From: Sulfuricurvum sp. MLSB
GTDB taxonomy: Bacteria > Campylobacterota > Campylobacteria > Campylobacterales > Sulfurimonadaceae
Direction: 5' to 3'
Length of the DNA stretch: 57,165 bases
NCBI RefSeq assembly: GCF_000747095.1
Contig: NZ_JQGL01000017.1
Location: forward strand, 1-57,165
In this document: positions 1 through 8,080 of the stretch, in pieces
Layout of the letters: each line of letters starts with the position of its first letter
Numbering within the stretch: position 1 is the stretch's first letter
Program-made: the position numbers and the translations under genes
Notes under the pieces: model-generated
The model's database searches: none
What the model saw: only the letters and a program-made list of their open reading frames with translations
Told to the model about the DNA's origin: nothing

Positions 1-2
1 TT

Positions 3-167
3 CTCTCCGAAGCACGCGGTAAAATCGTTGCCGAGTACCTTGTTTCACAGGGAATCGATGCGTCGCGCATCACGGTCAAGGGGTTGGGCGCTCTCAATCC
101 GGTCGCTCCCAATGATACCGAAGAGGGACGCTCGAAAAATCGCCGCATCGAGTTCGTCCTGCGCTAA
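3..167 (+). CDS. OmpA/Pal-type peptidoglycan-binding protein, C-terminal end (partial)
   Basis: Only the last 54 codons lie in the window; the start is off the left edge. The visible part reads as the end of an OmpA C-terminal domain: a segment beginning LSEARGKIVAEYLVSQGI, then RITVKGLG, then an N-D-T-E-E-G-R-S-K-N-R-R-I-E-F run before the stop. The NRR-(I/V)-E-F ending is a hallmark of the family, which anchors the outer membrane to peptidoglycan in the periplasm. The full protein could be a Pal lipoprotein, an OmpA-like porin or a MotB-like stator, and the visible part cannot tell these apart. It converges on the minus-strand gene that ends 21 bases downstream. Confidence 0.8.
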   Translation, partial: LSEARGKIVAEYLVSQGIDASRITVKGLGALNPVAPNDTEEGRSKNRRIEFVLR

Positions 168-188
168 TCTCTTTCTCTTCTCCCCGTA

Positions 189-1073
189 TCAGGGGAGCTG
201 CTCATACAAATCAAACAGATCGATATCATCGGGCAAGCGTGTTTTCCCGTCGCGGTGCGAGCGGGTGTAGGCGACAAGGCGCTTGAAGTGTTTGCGCAAG
301 TGGTAGGCATCGGGGACGTTCGGACGGAACCAGTCGCCTTTGACACTGAAAAGCCAGTCGATGACCCCTTTGATATCCATCAGCGTATAGCCGTGAACGT
401 CGATCAGGATTTTGATCTGCTTGGCCCAGCTCATGACGTCGAAGGGTTCCTCGAACTGCGGATCGATCGAGGCAAGGCGCCGGATGAAATACTGCGCCGT
501 TTCGAATTCTTCGCTTGAGGGTCTGGCGTCCGTGAGGTTTTGAGCTGAAATGACGGAGGGGGCATTAGATGCGGATTCTTTGCGCGCCCACCGCTCGAAT
601 TCGGCGCACCAGTCGAACGAACGGCGGTTTTGGGAACGCTGGTAGAGGTTGAAATCGTCAAATACGTCGCGGCGCAACCCTTCGCGGTCGCACAGCTCCA
701 GCGCGAAGGCATGGAGTTCCTCGAACGCGCCGTTGGAGAGGTTGAGATAGTAGTTGCTGTCGATGTATTCGGTCGGTGCGGCAGCCGCTGCGGGAACGTC
801 CGGCATCTGAACGGGGGCAAAGGTGTAACGTACCATCATCCCTTCGGGTGTTTTTCGGCGTGCCGAAGCAAGAACCCCTTTTTTGACAAGCGAATCGAGC
901 GCTTCAACGACTTCTCGCGGGCTGTGGCGCAGCGCAGCGGCGAGAACGGAAGCTTCGACTTCTCCGGGTTTCTCACCCCATCGTTGGGTATGACGGGCAA
1001 TGAGGGGAAGGATGGCCCTTTCCAGCAGGCTCAGATCGTCGCGGTCGATCAGGAAAACGGGAAGCGAGATCAT
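189..1073 (-). CDS. Hypothetical protein with winged-helix-like N-terminus
   Basis: A 294-residue protein I do not recognise by name. Residues 1-95 look like a small winged-helix domain (LIDRDDLSLLERAILPLIA, then SPREVVEALDSLVKKGVLA). A proline/alanine-rich linker (PDVPAAAAAP) follows. The C-terminal 80 residues contain IDWLFSVKGDWFRPNVPDAY and LRKHFKRL, a pattern reminiscent of phage or plasmid replication-initiation proteins, where a similar helix precedes a W/F-x-x-N segment. There is no signal peptide or membrane segment. Its start overlaps the stop of the upstream gene by 4 bases (ATGA), so the two form an operon. DNA binding is inference from the N-terminal domain only. Confidence 0.6.
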   Translation of the reverse strand: MISLPVFLIDRDDLSLLERAILPLIARHTQRWGEKPGEVEASVLAAALRHSPREVVEALDSLVKKGVLASARRKTPEGMMVRYTFAPVQMPDVPAAAAAPTEYIDSNYYLNLSNGAFEELHAFALELCDREGLRRDVFDDFNLYQRSQNRRSFDWCAEFERWARKESASNAPSVISAQNLTDARPSSEEFETAQYFIRRLASIDPQFEEPFDVMSWAKQIKILIDVHGYTLMDIKGVIDWLFSVKGDWFRPNVPDAYHLRKHFKRLVAYTRSHRDGKTRLPDDIDLFDLYEQLP

Positions 1074-1660
1074 GATTTCAGGAGCCGTGCTTTGAGCGGT
1101 GCGGCGATGGACTCGGTTTTCGAGCGTTCACGGCGGAGAATTTCATTCGTATATTCGCTCATTACCCGCGCTTCGAAAAGTCCCCGGTCCAAAGAGACGT
1201 AATCGTATATCCACCGCTTTCCGAGCGCTTTGACGACATTGACGTCGGTTTGATCCAATAGGGGCTGTTCTTCGCCCGCGCGGCGGATCGAGGTAAAACG
1301 GATCTCTTCGAATCGTTCCAGCGCACTTTTTTCACTATCGCGCGTGAGGGTGATGTCACGGCGCAGATCGTACATCAAATGGTAGAGTTTATCGGTGCGT
1401 TCGCGCGCTTCCTGTTCGATCGGGGTAAGCGATTCGTCTTCGAATTCCGCCGCGACTTTGGCGATTTTTTCGAATCCGTTTTTAAACGCCATTCCCCCTG
1501 CGGAAAGGCGGCGGAAGAACTCGCGGTACTGCGAGGGATGGATGGTTCGGACGAGATCGGCTACATGCGCGCGGAGGTTGATATCCTCCTCGATCTTGAA
1601 ATATTCCATCAGCGAGGTGACGAATTGGGCGCGGATCTGTTCTTCAGTGTGTCGTTGCAT
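1070..1660 (-). CDS. Hypothetical helical protein, first gene of a two-gene operon
   Basis: A 196-residue, charged, probably all-helical cytoplasmic protein with no recognisable catalytic motif. It has many Arg/Glu heptad-like stretches (EQEARERTDKLYHLMYDLRR, SEKSALERFEEIR). ATG at 1658-1660 is taken as the start, although the Shine-Dalgarno match is poor. It overlaps the winged-helix-like gene downstream by 4 bases, so the two products probably act together. The gene is divergent from the 1788-2903 gene, and the shared intergenic region carries repeated GTAC-core motifs. No function is assigned. Confidence 0.55.
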   Translation of the reverse strand: MQRHTEEQIRAQFVTSLMEYFKIEEDINLRAHVADLVRTIHPSQYREFFRRLSAGGMAFKNGFEKIAKVAAEFEDESLTPIEQEARERTDKLYHLMYDLRRDITLTRDSEKSALERFEEIRFTSIRRAGEEQPLLDQTDVNVVKALGKRWIYDYVSLDRGLFEARVMSEYTNEILRRERSKTESIAAPLKARLLKS

Positions 1661-1717
1661 GAAATGAGTATAGCATGTGTCTGTTTAGATTTGCGTTAGG
1701 GTCTCTTTGCCCTATTC

Positions 1718-1774
1718 GTACCGAAAATAAGGTACAATTATAGTGGGTGTCAGTAATGGTACCTTAATCCGTAC
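1718..1774. promoter_or_regulatory. Clustered GTAC-core repeats in a divergent promoter region
   Basis: Four GTAC cores fall within 57 bases, at 1718, 1732, 1759 and 1771. The first pair forms an inverted repeat, GTACC-N8-GGTAC (1718-1735). The third core is a perfect GGTACC palindrome (1758-1763). The fourth is CGTACC. A -10-like TACAAT sits at 1733-1738, inside the first inverted repeat. The arrangement looks like an operator for a dimeric regulator controlling one or both divergent genes. No regulator is identified. Confidence 0.4.
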
Positions 1775-1787
1775 CAAAAAGTATATT

Positions 1788-2903
1788 ATGCTCACGATCA
1801 ATGAAACCGTTATCCCCGAAGGGGACGAAGAACTCGGCGACAACCTTCTGTACTATGATTATAATACCGATCATCTCCTTTCGTTAGAGGCCAAAGGGCT
1901 GAGTATGGAGGATGAGGGGTATATCAGCGCGTACCGCTCGTTCGAGGGGGAAGTGTACGAAAACTACATCTACGAAAAGCTGCTGCGGTATGCGGCCAAT
2001 GAGCCGAAAATCAAGAGCTTTATCATCAAAGGCCCCCACAAGCATCGCACCCGTGCGCAGAGCGACGCACTCTCGGTCAGCTGGAAAGGGCAGATTATCT
2101 ACCGCGCCCGCCATAAAGAGATCGGAGAATTCGACGGCCTTTTGTTTACTGACAAAGAACTCTATTTCGTTGAAATGACCCTCGTCAAATCGGTCAGCAA
2201 CCTGAAAAAACGGCTCCGTAAAAAACGGGCGTTGCTGGAAGTGCTGTTTCCCCGTTACAAGGTCAAAGCGGTTCTGGTGCTCAATGAAGGGGCAACGGGG
2301 ACATCCGAACTTCCCGATTACGCGTCGGTATGGCTCACCAAACCCTACAGCGCCCGCCATATCCTTGAGCGTCTCAGCACCAATGCCCCAAGAGAGCCGA
2401 TGCGTCGTGTCGAGAGCAAAAAAATAGCCCACGCCGAAGAGATCAAAACGGCATCGTTCAAATACTATGCGACCTTATCGTGGATGCTGCGCTCACTTCG
2501 CGGCAAAGACCCTCTCGACGTCGAATTTTTTCGCCGCGGTTCGACCCAGCGCTATCACGATATTTACACGAAAGTGTACATAGGGTATGTGAGCATAGAA
2601 GATTTCAAGCGCATCGCTCCGGGTGCGGTAAGCGAATCGAGCAATGCGGCCCGCGCCGTCGTCGCGATCGAAAAAGACCACAGCGGAGGATACTTTCTCA
2701 CCTATTTCGTCCGTCATTCGGCAAAGAAGCTTGATAATGTGACCGTCGTGAACGGGGTAAGCAAAATCGTCAAAAAAGATCCTTTCGGGATCACGCTCAC
2801 GGAAATGAATCATCTGGACAAGATGATGGGGAATGAATTTGTGCTGAACATCGACCAGCATGACCGGCTTGAGAAACTGATCGGTACGATTCGGCATAAA
2901 TAG
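1788..2903 (+). CDS. Hypothetical protein, possible PD-(D/E)XK nuclease-like core
   Basis: A 371-residue cytoplasmic protein, taking the ATG at 1788; an in-frame GTG at 1743 would add 15 residues that run through the repeat-rich promoter, so it is less likely. Residues about 115-150 read GEFDGLLFTDKELYFVEMTL followed by VKSVSNLKKRLRKKRALLE. A beta-hairpin with D then E-x-T/K and a following basic helix resembles the restriction-endonuclease-like fold, but the canonical ExK lysine is replaced, so nuclease activity is only a suggestion. The C-terminal half has no motif I recognise. The gene stands alone, divergent from the 1660-189 operon. A -10-like TATACT for the next gene lies just after its stop. 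Confidence 0.55.
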   Translation: MLTINETVIPEGDEELGDNLLYYDYNTDHLLSLEAKGLSMEDEGYISAYRSFEGEVYENYIYEKLLRYAANEPKIKSFIIKGPHKHRTRAQSDALSVSWKGQIIYRARHKEIGEFDGLLFTDKELYFVEMTLVKSVSNLKKRLRKKRALLEVLFPRYKVKAVLVLNEGATGTSELPDYASVWLTKPYSARHILERLSTNAPREPMRRVESKKIAHAEEIKTASFKYYATLSWMLRSLRGKDPLDVEFFRRGSTQRYHDIYTKVYIGYVSIEDFKRIAPGAVSESSNAARAVVAIEKDHSGGYFLTYFVRHSAKKLDNVTVVNGVSKIVKKDPFGITLTEMNHLDKMMGNEFVLNIDQHDRLEKLIGTIRHK

Positions 2904-2970
2904 CTCGTTTATCATTAATTATCCTTTTTTCCTTTATACTTTCAGCACGTTTAAAATATAAGGGTTGATT

Positions 2971-3429
2971 ATGAAAAAGGTTATCATTCTATTGTGTGCC
3001 GCGATTGCGCTGTGTGCCGCTCCCTACAAAGTCGGACAGTCGGTCATGCCGCTCGATCTGACTGACCAGTTCGGCAAGAAACATGCGCTCAAAGCGATGC
3101 CGAAAACGCTTATTATGGCGTTTGAAAAAGGGACCGGCGCTACGGTCAACGAATACCTCGCCGCACAGGATAAAGGGTATCTTGCCAAGAATAAAACGGC
3201 TTTCGTCGCCGACATCAGCCAGATGCCCAAATTTATCACCGAAAGTTTCGCGTTGCCCAAAATGCGCAAATACCCCCACACCGTTTTACTGATTCAGGAT
3301 GAGGAGCAGGGATTGCGATTTCCCGGCGAAGACGGAAAAATCACGATTATGAAATTCCGGGGCAACTTCTTGACCAAAGTGGAATTCATCTCTACCGCGT
3401 CTGAATTGAAACAGGCGATTGAGCAGTGA
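2971..3429 (+). CDS. Secreted thioredoxin-like protein
   Basis: A 152-residue protein with a signal peptide (MKKVIILLCAAIALCAAPYK, cleavage probably after one of the alanines near residue 18). The rest resembles a thioredoxin-fold domain of the AhpC/TSA or SCO type: KVGQSVMPLDLTDQFGKKHA is the usual opening strand and hairpin. However, no CxxC or peroxidatic cysteine is visible in the mature part, so it is probably not a redox enzyme. ATG 2971 follows an AAGGG ribosome site; a TTG two codons earlier is less likely. It is the first gene of a six-gene operon, and its stop overlaps the GTG of the permease by 4 bases. A -10-like TATACT lies at 2935-2940. Confidence 0.65.
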   Translation: MKKVIILLCAAIALCAAPYKVGQSVMPLDLTDQFGKKHALKAMPKTLIMAFEKGTGATVNEYLAAQDKGYLAKNKTAFVADISQMPKFITESFALPKMRKYPHTVLLIQDEEQGLRFPGEDGKITIMKFRGNFLTKVEFISTASELKQAIEQ

Positions 3430-4505
3430 TCACTCCTGTTAAAGCTCTGCGCAAAAACCGCTTTAAAACAGCCCTGATTTTTCTGAGTATGACCGTCTCC
3501 ATTGCGGCGATTTTTCTGATCAGCGCAATATCGGGCGGGGTTGTGAGCATGTACAGCGCGATGCTCAAAACCGACGGCGACATCATCGTCACCCAAAAGG
3601 GGATCGCCGATACCTTTTTCAGCGACATCAACCGCTCCATGACAACCACCATTGCCGCTATGGAAGGGGTCAAAGAAGTAAGCGCTCTGATCTTGGGTGC
3701 CGCACCCGTTGACCCGCTTCCCATCGTCGGCATCTACGGGGTGAGTGATAACCGCTTTAAAAGCTATACTCTTAAGCAGGGAAGCTATCCCAAAACACGC
3801 GAGGTCATGCTGGGATCAAAGATCTACGAAACGCTGAAGCACCCCGAAACGATTGTTCTCTCCAAACAGACGTTTACCGTCAGCGGCGTTTTTAAAAGTA
3901 GGATCGGATTTGAAGACGGCGGGGTGGTCATGCCGTTGGAGGATGCGGGAAAACTGTTTCATAAAAGCGCTTCGATCTTTTTGATCAGTTTGAACGATTT
4001 GGGTCAGAGTGACGCAATCGTTGCGAAGGTCAATGCGCTGAATTCCCAGATCGAAGCGAAAACGACCGAGAGTTTCATTGATTCGTACAATCAGTTCAAA
4101 ATCATCCAGACCAGCTCCGACGTCATCGGAGCGATGGCGTTTTTAATGGGGATTCTGGGGATTGTCAGCATGATGAGCATGGTGGTCAACGACCGCAAAG
4201 CCGAGTTCGGAATCATGCGTTCCATCGGCCTCTCTTCGGGGGCCATCATCGCTAAACTTCTCTGGGAGACGCTGATTATCGCTCTGGCGGCTTTTTTCGT
4301 CGCATGGGGACTTTCGGAAGGGGTACTGGAACTCATCGAACATGCCGAGAAATTTCAAGGGTACATCAACGGTGAAATCACGGCGGCATTGCTGCTGAAA
4401 GTATTTATCGTTTCGGTAGTGATGGCTCTGGTAGGGACGCTTTTGCCTGCGGTGTATGCCTCGCGTATTGATCCGATGAGCTTGATACAGAGGGGGGGCG
4501 CATGA
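3426..4505 (+). CDS. FtsX-family ABC transporter permease (MacB/LolC-like)
   Basis: A 359-residue inner-membrane permease starting at GTG 3426, inside the stop of the preceding gene. It has an N-terminal membrane segment (FKTALIFLSMTVSIAAIFLI), a large extracytoplasmic domain of about 200 residues, then three C-terminal membrane helices, the usual FtsX/MacB/LolC order. The first of these (AMAFLMGILGIVSMMSMVV) is followed by the family's cytoplasmic segment N-D-R-K-A-E-F-G-I-M-R-S-I-G. It pairs with the ATPase encoded immediately downstream (4-base overlap). Family members do not transport in the classic sense; they extrude or move lipoproteins or peptides by mechanotransmission. The substrate cannot be told from sequence. 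Confidence 0.85.
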   Translation: MITPVKALRKNRFKTALIFLSMTVSIAAIFLISAISGGVVSMYSAMLKTDGDIIVTQKGIADTFFSDINRSMTTTIAAMEGVKEVSALILGAAPVDPLPIVGIYGVSDNRFKSYTLKQGSYPKTREVMLGSKIYETLKHPETIVLSKQTFTVSGVFKSRIGFEDGGVVMPLEDAGKLFHKSASIFLISLNDLGQSDAIVAKVNALNSQIEAKTTESFIDSYNQFKIIQTSSDVIGAMAFLMGILGIVSMMSMVVNDRKAEFGIMRSIGLSSGAIIAKLLWETLIIALAAFFVAWGLSEGVLELIEHAEKFQGYINGEITAALLLKVFIVSVVMALVGTLLPAVYASRIDPMSLIQRGGA

Positions 4506-5134
4506 AAATCGAAGCACACGCTCTGGAGCACTATTACGGAGCCGAACATATTCTGCGCGGCGTTGACCTCTCGATCCCTTCGTCAGGTTTTACGGCGATT
4601 ATCGGCGAGAGCGGAAGCGGAAAAACGACCCTTCTCTCGATCCTTTCCACTCTCCTTCAGCCGACGGGAGGGACGGTCACGTATGACGGCAAAGCGCTTG
4701 CCGAGCTGGGGAACATCGACCTTTTCCGCCGCCGTAATATCGGATTTGTCTTTCAGTTTCATTATCTGATCTCCTATCTGAGTCTTCGTGAAAACGTCGC
4801 GTTGGCGGCGCTCGCACCCGAGGGGATCGATCCGCTGATGGAGAGGTTGGGCATCGGGCGTCTGGGAAGCCGATACAGCGATGAAGTCTCCGGCGGAGAA
4901 CGCCAGCGCGCGGCGATCGCCCGCGCGCTCATCAACCATCCCTCCGTCGTCTTTGCTGACGAGCCGACGGGGAATCTGGACACGAAAAATGCGTTGGGGG
5001 TGTATGAGCTCTTCCGGGAATTTTCAAACAGCGGAACGGGTTTTATCGTCGCTTCGCACGACAAGAAGATTGCCGATTTTGCCGACACGATCATCGAAAT
5101 GGAGGACGGAATTGTTAAAAAAATTCATCACTGA
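4502..5134 (+). CDS. ABC transporter ATP-binding protein (LolD/MacB type)
   Basis: A 210-residue nucleotide-binding subunit. The Walker A motif is GESGSGKTT (residues about 35-43). The Q-loop is FVFQFHYLI, the signature is SGGERQRAAIARAL, the Walker B plus catalytic glutamate is VVFADEPTGNLD, and the switch histidine is in ASHDKKIA. All ATPase motifs are intact. Length and the ...EPTGNLD ending are typical of LolD/MacB-type ATPases that partner FtsX permeases. It overlaps the permease gene by 4 bases, so the two make one transporter. The 3' end overlaps or abuts the start region of the following membrane-protein gene. Confidence 0.9.
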   Translation: MKIEAHALEHYYGAEHILRGVDLSIPSSGFTAIIGESGSGKTTLLSILSTLLQPTGGTVTYDGKALAELGNIDLFRRRNIGFVFQFHYLISYLSLRENVALAALAPEGIDPLMERLGIGRLGSRYSDEVSGGERQRAAIARALINHPSVVFADEPTGNLDTKNALGVYELFREFSNSGTGFIVASHDKKIADFADTIIEMEDGIVKKIHH

Positions 5135-5202
5135 CGAACTCCCTCTTTTACTGGTCTGGCTTCTACTCGCAGACACTCCTCTCGCCCGAGCGCGCACGCT
5201 CT

Positions 5203-6603
5203 TTGCACATCTCGCTGATGCTGTACGGGTTCTTTCCGCTGCTGCTGTCGCTGCTGCCGTTTGCGCTGTTCGAAAAAGAGGGGGTGCTGAGCGAAGCGGG
5301 CGTAGCCCATCTGCGCCGCTATTTTGTCGTGTGGAACCTCTTTTTGCTTTTTATGAGCATGGCGATCCTTTTCGGGAATATTCGGGGCTTGCCGTTTTAC
5401 GATTTCCCCTACGAGCTCAACTTCCTTTTGGCGTTCAGCGGCGTCTTTTATCTGCTGGCCCTTATCGACGCACTTCGCCGTTACGAAAAGCGTCCGCTGT
5501 GGGTCAATGTTTCGCTGGCAGCCGTGATCGCGGCACCCATTGCACTGGTGGTTTTGATGAACCCCCAGTACGGGCAGGTGGAAAAGAGTCTCATCGGACC
5601 GCACGGGGACAACACGCTGGGGATGAGTTTTACCCTCATTCCGATTTATTACCTGCTTATCAAACTTAGCGCAGAGAAACCGTTTGTCCCCCGATGGCAT
5701 TGGCTGTGGATCGTTCCGCTTTCGGGTTATGCCCTTTCGCTTGTTATCCGAAACTTTTTTCACCCTCTCAGCTACAATGAGGAGTGGTTCTTCCAGTACC
5801 TGACCCTGCTGTATCTGCCGCTGTTGTGGGTGTGGCTGCGGGATGCCGGGGTGAGCTTTGCGCGCAATCCGTATCTGATCCTCTCGATAGCCGCGTTCGT
5901 ATTCGTCGATGTGGAGGGGAACATCCTCTTTATCCCCGAGTTGCGCACTCTGATTCACCGCAATGACCTTGTTGTGGGGCATGCGCATATCGCAATGGGG
6001 CTGGGAGTCGCGTTTATGGCGTTGGCCATCGCCCATCATCTGCTTCCCCATTTCTTCCGCCGTATTCACGCGCTTGCGTGGACGGCGCTGATGGCGGTAA
6101 TGGCGGGAGTGCTGAGTATCGCCGGATTGATCGAAGCGGGATTGATCGCGGGGAGTATCGAGCCGTTGCTGCTCATCCGTGCGATTGCCGGCGGTGTCAT
6201 GTTGCTTATGGTATCGGCAATTCTCTATGAGCGGATCGCACTGCGCTTTGATACGCCGCTGAAGCTCTATCACGGGATCGGTTTTGCCAGCGATGCCGGA
6301 GGCGGCATCGTACTTCTGATAGCCGGAGGAATCCTTTTCGAACAGCTCGGATTTCATTTCAGCGGAACGTACGAGTACGTTGTTTTCGCCTTTATGATTG
6401 GGACGGGGTTGGCTCATTGGGCGGGATTGCACGGCGATTCTGAGCGTTTTGCCGGCCTCAGCGCGCAGATTCGCGCCGTGTGCGCTTCGGTTTTTGCCGC
6501 GCTGTATATGGCCGGAACGCTGGACGGAATTGCCCTGCTGGTCGCTTTGTATGACGGTATGTTTGCCCTTGTGTATTGGCTCTTTTTACGGGGGCGCGCG
6601 TGA
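5203..6603 (+). CDS. Multi-pass membrane protein, diverged haem-copper-oxidase subunit I-like
   Basis: At least 466 residues and about twelve predicted membrane segments. A central motif, GHAHIAMGLG...AHHLLP, resembles the CcoN (cbb3 oxidase) helix with G-H-N-A-V-G-F...Y-F-x-P, so a haem- or copper-binding role is possible. The other ligands are not obvious, so this is a diverged relative at best. The open frame only has TTG 5203 or ATG 5218 as starts, both inside what looks like the first helix. A more natural N-terminus exists in another frame from TTG 5112 (LLKKFITDEL). Removing one C from the CCC at 5141-5143 joins it to FYWSGFYSQTLLSPERARSL and then this frame. The true gene therefore probably starts near 5112 and is frameshifted in this sequence. 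Confidence 0.55.
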   Translation: MHISLMLYGFFPLLLSLLPFALFEKEGVLSEAGVAHLRRYFVVWNLFLLFMSMAILFGNIRGLPFYDFPYELNFLLAFSGVFYLLALIDALRRYEKRPLWVNVSLAAVIAAPIALVVLMNPQYGQVEKSLIGPHGDNTLGMSFTLIPIYYLLIKLSAEKPFVPRWHWLWIVPLSGYALSLVIRNFFHPLSYNEEWFFQYLTLLYLPLLWVWLRDAGVSFARNPYLILSIAAFVFVDVEGNILFIPELRTLIHRNDLVVGHAHIAMGLGVAFMALAIAHHLLPHFFRRIHALAWTALMAVMAGVLSIAGLIEAGLIAGSIEPLLLIRAIAGGVMLLMVSAILYERIALRFDTPLKLYHGIGFASDAGGGIVLLIAGGILFEQLGFHFSGTYEYVVFAFMIGTGLAHWAGLHGDSERFAGLSAQIRAVCASVFAALYMAGTLDGIALLVALYDGMFALVYWLFLRGRA

Positions 6604-7556
6604 ATTTTCTCGTCATCGTTTTAAGTTCCCAGATGCTGTATTACCTCCTGATTGCCCAGACGGGGGTCGTCGGGGCATTCGATTCGCACATCCATGATCT
6701 GTTTACCCTCCCGATCGGCGGAGTAATCGGAGCGCTTTTAAGCGCGTATTGGCGTCATCGCGAGATTCGGCAGGAGCTTTATTTTCTTTTTGGAGCGCAG
6801 ATCATCATTTCATGGCTTTATCCCAATTATTCGTTGGGAATGCTTTTGGCGTTGGGTTTTGTCGTCGGGTATACGACTCCGCTGATGCTGTACGTATTCG
6901 GTTCGCAGGGAAAGGTGCAGCTTGCGATAGGGCTTGGGATTTCGTATGCCCTCGGAACGGCATTTTACAGCTATCCTTTCGCTGAGCGCGATATCATCGC
7001 CGTGATTTTGCCGCTCATATCGGTTGTTGCGCTTCGCTTTGCACGGCTTGGGACGGTCCCCCGCCCCGAAGTCAGAGAATTTGACTGGCAGAGTGTCGCG
7101 GTGATGATGCTCTGGATTTTTGCCGATTCGGCGCTATTTGAAACGCTGAGCCGGTCCGGCGACATGGATATCTGGAGCGAGTATACGCTTCTGATTGTGA
7201 CGTCGCATCTGTTTGGCGTCTTTTTGGCCTATCGATACGGACATGAGCTTCTCTCGCAGACCCGCGTCATCTGGCTGCTGTTTACGGTGAGCTATCTGCT
7301 GTATTGGGTCAAGGAGCCGATTTTTCTCTCGGTTGCCTATCCGATAGTCATTTCGTACTATAATGTGTTGCTATTTCAAAAGCTGATCGGGATGCGGGAT
7401 GTACGTCTTATTGCTCTGTCGATGGTCGGAGTCGGCTGGATCGCCGCATCGGCGGCTAACGGCGTCGCATTAAGTCATCAGCTATGGATTGCCGCAGCGG
7501 TGTTGGGGCTTTTTGCCCTTGTTTATCCATTTATTATGAGGAGATTTAGAATATGA
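6600..7556 (+). CDS. Multi-pass inner-membrane protein of unknown function
   Basis: A 318-residue protein from GTG 6600, overlapping the stop of the previous gene (GTGA); an in-frame TTG at 6576 lies inside that gene and is less likely. It is almost entirely hydrophobic, with about nine or ten membrane segments and short loops, such as VIGALLSAYWRHREI and FALVYPFIMRRF at the end. I see no nucleotide-binding, redox or transporter signature. Its coupling to the haem-copper-oxidase-like gene and to yceI suggests a shared membrane process, but the role is unknown. Confidence 0.6.
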   Translation: MNFLVIVLSSQMLYYLLIAQTGVVGAFDSHIHDLFTLPIGGVIGALLSAYWRHREIRQELYFLFGAQIIISWLYPNYSLGMLLALGFVVGYTTPLMLYVFGSQGKVQLAIGLGISYALGTAFYSYPFAERDIIAVILPLISVVALRFARLGTVPRPEVREFDWQSVAVMMLWIFADSALFETLSRSGDMDIWSEYTLLIVTSHLFGVFLAYRYGHELLSQTRVIWLLFTVSYLLYWVKEPIFLSVAYPIVISYYNVLLFQKLIGMRDVRLIALSMVGVGWIAASAANGVALSHQLWIAAAVLGLFALVYPFIMRRFRI

Positions 7557-8080
7557 AAAAATTAGCGTTGGGAGCCATTGTGCTGGCCGCATCATTGTAT
7601 GCAGGAAATCTCGGTTTTGACTCGGGAGTGATTAAAGCTCATACCGAAGTATTCGGTGACAGTTCGATTGATCCGGTGTTCAAAAAAGCCCATTCGCGAT
7701 TGACAATGGAGACGGAACCTTCATCATTGCGCGGCAGTATCGATGTGAATATCGTCGATTTTATCAGCGATAACAAAAAGCGCGATACCAATATGTACGA
7801 GACGATGGAGTCCGATAAATTCCCAAAAGCGTCGTTCGATATCAAAGAGGTTGTTGCAAAAGGCGGTGACAATTATATCCTCAAAGGGACGATGAATCTT
7901 CACGGTGTCGCCAAACCGATGAGTTTTGAGGGAACCGTCGCCGAAGAGGCGGGCAAAGTCCGCATCAAAGCCAAAAGTGTTATGAAAATGTCCGAGTTCG
8001 GTATCCAGCCTCCTAAAATGGTCTTTTTGGTCGTGCGCGATCAGGTTGATCTGAATGTCGACGTCGTACTGAAACGATAA
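7553..8080 (+). CDS. YceI-family periplasmic lipid-binding protein
   Basis: A 175-residue secreted protein. The signal peptide is MKKLALGAIVLAASLYAG. The mature part shows YceI features: FDSGVIKAHTEVFG at the start, the KKRDTNMYETMESDKFPKAS segment (family D-x-F...K-(F/Y)-P-x-(A/S)-x-F), then LKGTMNLHGVAKPMSFEG, and a beta-strand ending. YceI proteins form a lipocalin-like barrel that binds isoprenoid chains such as quinones or polyprenols in the periplasm. It overlaps the membrane-protein gene by 4 bases and is the last gene of the operon. Its last 40 bases overlap the 3' end of the convergent hydrolase gene. Confidence 0.85.
   Translation: MKKLALGAIVLAASLYAGNLGFDSGVIKAHTEVFGDSSIDPVFKKAHSRLTMETEPSSLRGSIDVNIVDFISDNKKRDTNMYETMESDKFPKASFDIKEVVAKGGDNYILKGTMNLHGVAKPMSFEGTVAEEAGKVRIKAKSVMKMSEFGIQPPKMVFLVVRDQVDLNVDVVLKR

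Noticed and set aside
5128-6432. 434-codon minus-strand frame opposite the oxidase-like gene
   Set aside because: Highly charged, repetitive R/Q/H-rich text, typical of antisense to a membrane protein.
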